A DNA stretch of 8,465 nt from NCBI GenBank assembly GCA_027023665.1, contig JALVUY010000165.1, forward strand, positions 1 to 8,465, read 5' to 3'. The translations under genes were made by a program, and so were the position numbers. Below, piece after piece: positions 1-6,395 of this stretch; positions within the stretch are counted from its first letter, which is position 1, and every line of letters begins with the position of its first letter. Under the pieces are notes generated by a model. The model saw nothing but the letters and a program-made list of their open reading frames with translations. It was not told where the DNA came from and made no database searches. This DNA is from Methanocaldococcaceae archaeon. Lineage in GTDB: Archaea; AGJL01; Methanococci; Methanococcales; Methanocaldococcaceae.

Positions 1-2
1 TT

Positions 3-206
3 AAAAACTTAGTTAAAGTTTTAATTTTTCCTAAGTATGTTTTAATTATTGGAATGTCTCTGATTTATTTATTATTTCTTCTAAAAGTTGCTATTTATTT
101 AATGTTTTTAAAATCTTTCATTGTTTTTTATCTTCTTATTGTAATAGCACGAATGTTCGGAGTTTATTTTAGAGACGAAATAAAAATAGAGCTAATGAAA
201 CTATAA
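3..206 (+). CDS. C-terminal fragment of a small integral membrane protein (5' end outside window)
   Basis: A reading frame open from the first bases of the window ends at TAA 204-206, giving 67 residues with no internal stop. The other two frames on this strand stop within the first 12 bases. The peptide is strongly hydrophobic. One likely membrane helix spans residues 12-36 (start KYVLIIGMSL) and a second spans about 38-55 (SFIVFYLLIVIA). A short charged tail follows (FRDEIKIELMKL) and probably faces the cytoplasm. A long open frame with two clean hydrophobic segments, in DNA this rich in TAA, supports a real gene end. I do not recognise the family, and the fragment is too short to assign a function. 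It is on the same strand as the cobN-like gene but about 140 bases of non-coding DNA lie between them, so co-transcription is uncertain. Confidence 0.55.
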   Translation, partial: KNLVKVLIFPKYVLIIGMSLIYLLFLLKVAIYLMFLKSFIVFYLLIVIARMFGVYFRDEIKIELMKL

Positions 207-349
207 ACTTAGCAATTAACTTATTATAGAACCATGACACAATTTTTAAATATTATTACATTTATCTAAATTTTTAATAATAATTCAAAATATTTTAAAG
301 ATTATTTAATATTTAAATTTCCAAATTAAAAAATAGTATAGTGATACGC
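207..349 (+). promoter_or_regulatory. A+T-rich spacer with probable cobN promoter
   Basis: This spacer has no gene that I can support. It is almost entirely A and T with several TATA-like stretches. The best-placed one is TTTAATATTTAAAT at about 305-318. It would put transcription start near 335-345, just ahead of the GTGAT ribosome site (341-345) serving ATG 350. An alternative is TTTTTAAATATT at about 243-254. The base composition makes any single TATA call weak. Confidence 0.3.
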
Positions 350-466
350 ATGGCAGATAAAAAAATAAAGATCTTTCTCATTTCAACTGTTGTAAATAAA
401 AGTATTGTAAAGGCTATTTAAGATGTTAAAGAATATGCAGATGTTAAATTAATATTTGCCCATGAG
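350..466 (+). pseudogene. Disrupted 5' end of the cobN-like gene: native start plus in-frame TAA at 419-421
   Basis: ATG 350 is preceded by GTGAT at 341-345 with a four-base gap. It opens MADKKIKIFLISTVV, which looks like the first beta-strand of a CobN/BchH N-terminal domain. After 23 codons comes TAA at 419-421. The same frame then reads DVKEYADVKLIFAHE and runs into ATG 467 without any shift (467 minus 350 is 117, or 39 codons). The peptide on both sides of the stop looks like normal protein, and joins naturally to the NLQELIDWADIVLIDVRGD segment downstream. A single-base change from AAA, GAA or CAA would explain it. TAA is not the selenocysteine (TGA) or pyrrolysine (TAG) codon, so ordinary recoding is unlikely. 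A sequencing or assembly error is the main alternative. Confidence 0.75.
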
Positions 467-3400
467 ATGAACAAATACAACCTCCAAGAACTTATCGATT
501 GGGCTGATATTGTTTTGATTGATGTTAGGGGCGATGCATTAGCACTTACTGAACTTGATTATAAAGATAGGGATGTTATTGCATTAGTTGGAGGTTCTTC
601 TTTATTTTCCATTGCAAAACTTGGCAGTTTTAAAATGAGTAAAGTGAAAGGAGCCAATATGTCCTATGGAGGAAATCCTGAAAGTGTGAAGAAATGGATA
701 AACAGAATGCAAAAGATTATAGAAACTGCAGGGAAAATTTTGCCTTTCGGTGTCTTTAAAGATGCGAGAAATTACATTAGAATTGTAAGGTATTGGGCAA
801 ATGGGGGCTATGAGAATTACAAAAACATGTTTCTATTCATTTGCAAAATAAAAGGGGCCAATATTAAAGTTAAGATTAAGGACCCAATAGAATATCCAGA
901 AATTGGGCTATATCATCCAGATTATGGATATAATTATAAACCTCAAATTGACCCAAATAAGCCAACTGTTGGGATAATCTTTTATGGTGGGATGCATTTA
1001 GAGTCTTGTGAGCCAACACTCAAAGAAATTATTAATAGATTAAATGCCAATGTTATCCCTGTTTGTTCAGATGGGATTGTAAATTTAAAGGCAATGAGAG
1101 AATATTTTAAAGATAAGGATTTAGATGCCATAATTAGTTTATTGTGGTTTAGGTTAAATGGGGGACCATTAGGAGGAGACTCAAGACCAACAATTGAACT
1201 TTTAAAAGAAATGAAAGCAAAATTATTCTGCCCAGCAATGATGATAATGCAAGAAATAGAGGATTGGGAAAGAAGTGAGAGGGGATTAAATATTCTTCAA
1301 ACAATAACTACCGTTGAAATGCCAGAAATGGATGGTGGGGTTGAGCCGATTCCTATTTGTGGGGTAGAGGGTTGTGATGTAGTTCCAATAATGGATAGGG
1401 TTGATAAATTTGTTGATAGAGTAAATAGATGGATAAATTTGAAGAGAAAACAAAATGCAGATAAAAAAATAGCAATCATTATTTACAACTACCCTCCAGG
1501 AGAGGAAAATCTTGGTAATGCAGCATATATAGACACTTTTGCAAGTGTTGAAAGAATCCTTGAAAGACTAAGAGAGGAAGGATATTATGTTGAGAAAACC
1601 AAAAAAATAAAGGATATATTTGTAGAGAGGAAACTCTTCAATCCAAAATTTTATCCTCCAGAGGAAATTGAATGCCCAAGGATGAGTGTTGATGAATATC
1701 TAAGATATTTCAATGAATTGCCAGACGAATGCAAAAGAGATGTTATAAAGTATTGGGGAGAACCACCAGGAAATATAATGGTTGATGACAAGGGCATTTT
1801 AATCCCCGGCGTTATTTTAGGAAACATCTTTATTGGCGTTCAGCCTTCAAGACCTCCGTTAGATAATAAGGATATAAATTCAGCAATTCACGACCCAACT
1901 AAGCCACCTCATCACCAATATATTGCATTCTATAAATGGATTGAGCATATTTTTAAAGCAGATTGCATCATTCACCTTGGAACCCATGGATTAGCAGAAT
2001 TTATGAAAGGGAAAGAGGTTGGGCTGAGCTCAAAATGCTTCCCAGACATTTTAATTGGAACAATGCCACATCTATATGTTTATCATGTCATTAACACTTC
2101 CGAGGCAACAATAGCAAAGAGAAGGTTATATGGGACATTGATAAGTTACAACTCCCCACCATACACAACATCTGAACTTTATGATGAATATGCAAAACTT
2201 GAAGAGCTTTTAAATGAATATAGGGATGCATTAATAAAAGATAAGCCAAGGGCAGAGATAGCAAAGAAAAAAGCGTTAGAGCTTGCAAAGAAGTTGAATC
2301 TTGGAAATAATTTAGATGAAATAGAGGCAAAACTTTATGAATATAAGAGGGCAATAATCCCAAAAGGTTTGCATATAGTTGGGGAAAAATACAGTTTGGA
2401 AGATTTAGAGGAATTTATAACCATTATAGCAAGATATGATAGAGGAGAAATAAAATCACTAAATAGATTAATTGCTGAAAAGAAAGGATTAAAATATGAG
2501 GAATTAACACCTAAAGAACTTAAAGAAATTGATGAAGAGGCAAAAGAAATTGTAAAAAGATTCTTAAATGGAGAAAGATTCCCAGAGTATGAAAAAACAT
2601 TAAAATATGCTTATAATGTTGCTAAAAAATATGCAGATAACTCTTTGGAAATCGAAAATTTAATTGAGGGCTTAAACTCATTCTATATTGAGCCATCTGT
2701 TGGAGGGGATGTCATAAGGAATCCAGAGGCATTGCCAACTGGAAGGAACATTTATGCCTTCGACCCATTAAAAGTCCCAACAGAATCTGCTGTTGAAAGG
2801 GGAAAATATATAGCCAAAAAAACCATTGAAGAATATTTAAAGAGATACAACAAATATCCTGAATCTGTTGGTGTGGTTCTTTGGGGATTTGAGACAGCAA
2901 AGACCTATGGGAAGACAATTGCCCAAATCTTAGAATACATTGGAGTTAGAGTTATTCACAAAACCCCTTGGGAAAAGGAACTTGAAGTAATTCCACTTGA
3001 AGAACTTGGAAGACCAAGGATTGATGTTGTTGTTACAATTTGTGGTTTCTTTAGAGAGATGTTCCCAAATGTTATGGAACTGCTTGATAAGGCATTTAGA
3101 ATGGTTGCAGAACTTGATGAACCAGAAGATATGAATTTTATTAAAAAGCATGTAAAAGAGATGGCTGATTATGGAGATTTGGCAAAGGCAAGGATTTTTG
3201 GACCTACTGCTACAGAATATAACACAAGACTCCTCCAACTTGTTGAAGATAGTGCTTGGAATGATGAGAGAGATTTGGCCGAAGCATATATTTCATCAAT
3301 GTGCTATGCATACACAAAGGGACATTATTCAAAAGAAGCAAGAGGGGTTTTTGAAAATCTCTTAAAAAATGTTGAACTTGTTTCACAAGTTAGAGATTGT

Positions 3401-3904
3401 CACGACTATGATATAACTGATTTAGACCACTATTACGAGTTCTTTGGAGGTTTATCAAAATCCGTTGAAATTTTGAGAGGGAAGAAACCAGAAATGCTCA
3501 TAGCAGATACTACAAAGGAGGTTGTGAAAGTTGAGAATATCAAAGATTCAATAGAGAGAGGAACTATAACAAGAACCCTCAATCCAAAATGGATTAATGA
3601 GATGTTAAAACATGAATTCTATGGAGCCCAGAAAATTGCTGAAAGAATTGAGAACCTACTTGGATTAGCTGCAACAACTAATGTTGTTGAAAATTGGGTT
3701 TGGGATAGGGTTGCTGAAAAATTTGTATTTGATGAAGAAATTTTTGAGAGGTTGAGGGAAAATAACATCTATGCTACCAAAGAAATCCTCGAAAGACTTA
3801 TAGAGGCTGAGAGAAGAGGTTATTGGAAAACAGATGAGGAAGTGATTGATAAAATAATTAAGAAATATCTTGAATTGGAGGGAATGCTGGAGGATGATGT
3901 TTAA
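467..3904 (+). CDS. cobN: CobN/BchH-family metal chelatase large subunit (N-terminally interrupted)
   Basis: This is the large porphyrin- or corrin-binding subunit of the class I chelatases, which insert Co or Mg into a tetrapyrrole with ATP-driven CobS/CobT or ChlI/ChlD-type partners in the cytoplasm. The 1145-residue ORF carries family motifs in order: an N-terminal ADIVLIDVRGD strand, HLGTHG at residues 503-508, LPTGRN at 756-761, EDSAWNDERDLAEAY from 927, and RDCHDYDITDLDHYYEFFGG at 976-995, near the C-terminus as usual. Adding the 39 upstream codons gives 1184, close to the roughly 1200 usual for archaeal members. ATG 467 has no ribosome site in front of it and cuts off the first beta-strand, so it is not a convincing native start. 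No AAA+ partner gene is in the window. In methanogens, CbiX/CfbA-type enzymes are thought to insert cobalt and nickel, so the metal and pathway here are uncertain. The family assignment is firm. Confidence 0.9.
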   Translation: MNKYNLQELIDWADIVLIDVRGDALALTELDYKDRDVIALVGGSSLFSIAKLGSFKMSKVKGANMSYGGNPESVKKWINRMQKIIETAGKILPFGVFKDARNYIRIVRYWANGGYENYKNMFLFICKIKGANIKVKIKDPIEYPEIGLYHPDYGYNYKPQIDPNKPTVGIIFYGGMHLESCEPTLKEIINRLNANVIPVCSDGIVNLKAMREYFKDKDLDAIISLLWFRLNGGPLGGDSRPTIELLKEMKAKLFCPAMMIMQEIEDWERSERGLNILQTITTVEMPEMDGGVEPIPICGVEGCDVVPIMDRVDKFVDRVNRWINLKRKQNADKKIAIIIYNYPPGEENLGNAAYIDTFASVERILERLREEGYYVEKTKKIKDIFVERKLFNPKFYPPEEIECPRMSVDEYLRYFNELPDECKRDVIKYWGEPPGNIMVDDKGILIPGVILGNIFIGVQPSRPPLDNKDINSAIHDPTKPPHHQYIAFYKWIEHIFKADCIIHLGTHGLAEFMKGKEVGLSSKCFPDILIGTMPHLYVYHVINTSEATIAKRRLYGTLISYNSPPYTTSELYDEYAKLEELLNEYRDALIKDKPRAEIAKKKALELAKKLNLGNNLDEIEAKLYEYKRAIIPKGLHIVGEKYSLEDLEEFITIIARYDRGEIKSLNRLIAEKKGLKYEELTPKELKEIDEEAKEIVKRFLNGERFPEYEKTLKYAYNVAKKYADNSLEIENLIEGLNSFYIEPSVGGDVIRNPEALPTGRNIYAFDPLKVPTESAVERGKYIAKKTIEEYLKRYNKYPESVGVVLWGFETAKTYGKTIAQILEYIGVRVIHKTPWEKELEVIPLEELGRPRIDVVVTICGFFREMFPNVMELLDKAFRMVAELDEPEDMNFIKKHVKEMADYGDLAKARIFGPTATEYNTRLLQLVEDSAWNDERDLAEAYISSMCYAYTKGHYSKEARGVFENLLKNVELVSQVRDCHDYDITDLDHYYEFFGGLSKSVEILRGKKPEMLIADTTKEVVKVENIKDSIERGTITRTLNPKWINEMLKHEFYGAQKIAERIENLLGLAATTNVVENWVWDRVAEKFVFDEEIFERLRENNIYATKEILERLIEAERRGYWKTDEEVIDKIIKKYLELEGMLEDDV

Positions 3905-4078
3905 TTTTCTCTACAAAAAATAATTGTAATAAAGAAGTTTTTAGGATCAAAACTTAATAGATAATATTTTTACAAACCACAAAGTATATATTTAACCTAA
4001 ATTAATAAATATATATGAATAAAATAATTACATGTGTGATTATTACTTGACTTGAATAATTATTGTTAGGTGGTGATT
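3905..4078 (+). promoter_or_regulatory. Spacer with two candidate TATA boxes for the first RPA-like gene
   Basis: No gene is seen in this spacer. Two TATA-like elements stand out: AAAGTATATATTTA at 3981-3994 and AATAAATATATATGAA at 4004-4019. With the usual archaeal spacing of about 25 bases to transcription start, they predict leaders of roughly 65 and 40 bases before ATG 4079. The first looks slightly better because of its purine-rich flank, which could act as a BRE. Which is used cannot be decided from sequence. Confidence 0.45.
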
Positions 4079-4792
4079 ATGGTAAAATATGGAATAAAAA
4101 TTGATGATGATAAAGTGGAGATTGTAAGATACTCAACAGTATATACTGATGAAGGTGTTGAAGAGTTGGAAGAAACCTATTTACAAATTACAGCAGACGA
4201 TTATGAAAGAATTTTAGGTAGATATGAACCATATCCAAAAAAAGATGTAAAATTTGTTGGAAATTTAGATGATTTGAAAGTGGTTAGAGGACAAGAAATG
4301 AGAACTGCTGTTCCTATTCCATTGTCGTTATGTAAGGCTGAATATTTAAAAAGAATTGAAGAGGAAGATGAAAGAATTACATATTTAGACATTAATGGAG
4401 CTCCTATTCAAAGAGGTATTATTGTAGGCATTGTCGTAGGAGTTCAGCATAGAAAAACATCTACTGGAAAAGATTATACTATATTTAGAGTATTTGATGG
4501 TTATGGTTGGGGAAGATTGAGATTATTTGGTATAAAAGCTAATCCAGAGATCTTTACAGGAATGTTTATAAGAGGTTTTGTAAGATTTGGATATATGGAG
4601 TTTAGAACTGAAGAGGGGGAAATTAGAAAAGCAATTTCTTTAACATTAAATGATATGCCAGTAATTGTCCAACCAAAAGAATATTTCGTTCATAAAAAGT
4701 TTATAGATGAAGTTATTATGCCAAGGATAGAATCAAAAGAAGATGAAGACATTGATGAATCTGAGGAAGAAGAAATAGAAACAAGCTGTTAA
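4079..4792 (+). CDS. RPA-like / RPA-associated OB-fold protein with acidic C-terminal tail
   Basis: This protein of 237 residues is a probable single-stranded-DNA-binding protein or RPA partner. Residues 112-196 look like an OB-fold: alternating strands GIIVGIVVGVQ, YTIFRVFDGYGWGRLRLFG, MFIRGFVRFGYMEF and an AISLTLNDMPVIV closing strand, with aromatic and basic residues suited to DNA contact. Residues 1-80 form a separate, less recognisable domain. Residues 218-235 are almost all acidic or polar, like the protein-docking tail of bacterial SSB; the last three residues are TSC. ATG 4079 is chosen because AGGTG at 4068-4072 sits six bases upstream. A GTG at 4070 in the same frame would overlap that site. 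The next gene starts 67 bases on and also looks RPA-like, so the two products may act together. The resemblance is to archaeal RPA-associated OB-fold proteins (COG3390-like). This is recognised by pattern and is not proven. Confidence 0.6.
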   Translation: MVKYGIKIDDDKVEIVRYSTVYTDEGVEELEETYLQITADDYERILGRYEPYPKKDVKFVGNLDDLKVVRGQEMRTAVPIPLSLCKAEYLKRIEEEDERITYLDINGAPIQRGIIVGIVVGVQHRKTSTGKDYTIFRVFDGYGWGRLRLFGIKANPEIFTGMFIRGFVRFGYMEFRTEEGEIRKAISLTLNDMPVIVQPKEYFVHKKFIDEVIMPRIESKEDEDIDESEEEEIETSC

Positions 4793-4797
4793 TGATA

Positions 4798-4805
4798 TTT
4801 ATATA
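4798..4805 (+). promoter_or_regulatory. TATA box for the zinc-ribbon RPA-like gene
   Basis: TTTATATA occurs five bases after the stop codon of the preceding gene, an excellent match to the methanogen TATA consensus. A start about 25 bases downstream (near 4827-4832) would give a leader of about 30 bases ending in the ribosome site. This suggests the second RPA-like gene can be transcribed on its own as well as by read-through. Confidence 0.55.
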
Positions 4806-4848
4806 GAAATATTTAAATTTATAAATAAACTTTATAAAAAATATTATT

Positions 4849-4855
4849 GGTGATG
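4849..4855 (+). promoter_or_regulatory. Strong Shine-Dalgarno site GGTGATG
   Basis: GGTGATG is a long match to the 3' end of archaeal 16S rRNA (anti-SD core AUCACC) and lies four bases before ATG 4860. It fixes the start of the zinc-ribbon RPA-like protein. Confidence 0.7.
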
Positions 4856-4859
4856 TACT

Positions 4860-5564
4860 ATGGTATTGGGAAAAATATCTTCACTATTACCAAATTCACA
4901 GATTTTAACAAAAGTTAAAATTGTAGATATAAGAAAGAAGGAAAGTGAGGAAGGTTCTGTATTTTATATAGGAATTATGGTAGATAAAGATGGAGTAGCA
5001 AATTTTATAACAACGATTCCCTTAGAAAAAGGAAAATGTTATGAAATATTTGGAAGGATTACTGAAGAAAAGAGTGTTAGAATTGTTGAAAAGGTTATTA
5101 AGGGAGTTAAATATCCAAGAGAAATTCCAGAAATACCTAAAGAGGAATTATATAACAGAGGGGAAGTTTTAGATGTAAAAGTCCCTGCTATATTGGAAGT
5201 TCTTCCATCTACTATATTTGTAAATTATTACTGTAAAATATGTAGGGGGATAGTAGAGGCTAAGATTAAGCCAAGAGGAATGGTTTATATCTGTAAAAAT
5301 TGTGGAGAAATTGATCCAGAAGATGTAGATGTAAAAATTAAAGTATTTGGAAGGATACACTTTGGAACATCATCAAAAAGATGCTACATTCCTCCTGCAA
5401 CATTAGAGAACTTTATGCCAGGTATCTTAGATATGCTTGAAGAGTATGGTATTGATGATACAATTAGAGAAATCAGCCTTAGATTACACGGTAAAACCTT
5501 CTTAGTAAGAGGTTTTGAAGGAAAAGAAGGAAATTATATAATAACTGATATGGAGGATATTTAA
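4860..5564 (+). CDS. RPA-like protein with zinc ribbon (two OB-like domains)
   Basis: This protein of 234 residues is probably a single-stranded-DNA-binding replication/repair protein of the archaeal RPA type. Residues 15-80 form a first OB-like barrel (ILTKVKIVDIRKK, VFYIGIMVDKDG, CYEIFGRI, VRIVEKV). A linker rich in Pro and Glu (85-97) leads to a second domain at 105-225. Inside it is a four-cysteine zinc site: CKIC at 125-128 and CKNC at 145-148. A zinc ribbon between the first strands of an OB-fold is the arrangement of the C-terminal DNA-binding domain of RPA70 and archaeal RPA41. At 234 residues it is shorter than typical archaeal RPA41 (about 350 residues), so it is a compact or divergent member. 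The start is fixed by a strong GGTGATG site. It lies 67 bases after another OB-fold gene and 153 bases before thymidylate synthase on the same strand. An alternative is a zinc-ribbon OB-fold protein with an RNA substrate. Confidence 0.6.
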   Translation: MVLGKISSLLPNSQILTKVKIVDIRKKESEEGSVFYIGIMVDKDGVANFITTIPLEKGKCYEIFGRITEEKSVRIVEKVIKGVKYPREIPEIPKEELYNRGEVLDVKVPAILEVLPSTIFVNYYCKICRGIVEAKIKPRGMVYICKNCGEIDPEDVDVKIKVFGRIHFGTSSKRCYIPPATLENFMPGILDMLEEYGIDDTIREISLRLHGKTFLVRGFEGKEGNYIITDMEDI

Positions 5565-5717
5565 GGAACAAAGGTAGCAAACTTAAAATAGACCCAACCT
5601 AAATAAACTATTTTAGCCAATTTTATTTAAATTTTAAAAATTTTAAACATTATGTTTTTAATTCTATTTTTGATTAATTTTGATTAATATAGTTTAAAAA
5701 TTTAAAGAGGGTGTAGT
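5565..5717 (+). promoter_or_regulatory. thyA upstream region with tandem TGATTAAT repeat
   Basis: The spacer is A+T-rich with no gene. A TATA-like run, TTTTATTTAAATTTT at about 5621-5635, is placed to give a leader of 50-60 bases. Between it and the ribosome site, TGATTAAT occurs twice with a ten-base period (5671-5678 and 5681-5688), one helical turn apart, which could be a regulator site. The ribosome site is GAGGGTG at 5707-5713, four bases before ATG 5718. Confidence 0.35.
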
Positions 5718-6380
5718 ATGCATATTAAAAAACCTTCAGTTGCCTCAGCATACGAATGTTTAGTTAAAGAAATATTAAAAAATGGGAAAGAAGTAATAAC
5801 AGAGGATGGGCAGAGATGCAAGGAGATATTAAATGTTTTAGTTGAAATAACCAATCCAAAATTAAAAACAATAAGTAGTAAATATCCATTTGGAAAAAAG
5901 GCAATCGAAAGTTATACTAAACAGTTATTATACGGTTCTGAAAGTGAAGGAGAATTCGCTTATAACTATTACGAGAGGATTAGAGAATATCCAAGTTACG
6001 ATAAAAAATTAAAAAATGACCAAATTGACTATGTTATAAAAAAACTTAATAGTAATCCAACATCAAGAAGATGTGTTATATCATTGTGGAATCCATTTAT
6101 TGACCAAAAAGTTAAAGATGTTCCTTGTCTAAATCACATAACTTTCACTAAAAGAGAAAATAATCTATATATGACTGTGGTTTTTAGAAGTAATGATATA
6201 TTATTAGCTTTTCACTCAAATGCTTTAGGATTAATAAAATTAGGGGAACTTGTTGCTGAAAAAACAAATTCAGAATTAAAAAAATATACCCATTTTATAG
6301 TTAATGCCCACATCTACATAGATAGAGATAAAACTGAAATTGAAAAATACTTTCCAGAATGTTTAAAATATATTGAATAA
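5718..6380 (+). CDS. thyA: Archaeal-type thymidylate synthase (ThyA family, short form)
   Basis: The enzyme makes dTMP by reductive methylation of dUMP in the cytoplasm. Its 220 residues match the short archaeal ThyA form; bacterial ThyA is about 264. Visible motifs: TSRRCVISLWNP at residues 115-126, where R117-R118 bind the dUMP phosphate; PCLNH at 136-140, with C137 the catalytic nucleophile (bacteria usually have PCH at this point); RSND at 157-160; and NAHIY at 196-200, with H198 and Y200 contacting the nucleotide sugar. The N-terminal region that binds folate in bacteria is shortened and different, consistent with methanogens carrying C1 units on tetrahydromethanopterin. The actual methyl donor and reductant of this form are not settled. 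The start has a good GAGGGTG site. It ends 15 bases from the converging apbC-type gene. The family call is firm. Confidence 0.88.
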   Translation: MHIKKPSVASAYECLVKEILKNGKEVITEDGQRCKEILNVLVEITNPKLKTISSKYPFGKKAIESYTKQLLYGSESEGEFAYNYYERIREYPSYDKKLKNDQIDYVIKKLNSNPTSRRCVISLWNPFIDQKVKDVPCLNHITFTKRENNLYMTVVFRSNDILLAFHSNALGLIKLGELVAEKTNSELKKYTHFIVNAHIYIDRDKTEIEKYFPECLKYIE

Positions 6381-6395
6381 ATAATATATTGAAGT

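Noticed and set aside
419..421. Possible stop-codon recoding (pyrrolysine or selenocysteine) in cobN
   Set aside because: The codon is TAA. Known recoding uses TAG for pyrrolysine and TGA for selenocysteine, and CobN is not a known selenoprotein.
1297..3365. Several open frames of 60-102 codons lying inside the cobN-like gene, mostly on the minus strand
   Set aside because: They are shadows of a strongly supported coding frame, have no ribosome sites and show no recognisable domain.
4070..4078. GTG start three codons upstream of the first RPA-like protein
   Set aside because: It lies within the AGGTG ribosome site that correctly serves ATG 4079.
4201..5360. Minus-strand open frames of about 63 codons inside the two RPA-like genes
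   Set aside because: They lie opposite better-supported frames and show only low-complexity composition and no ribosome sites.
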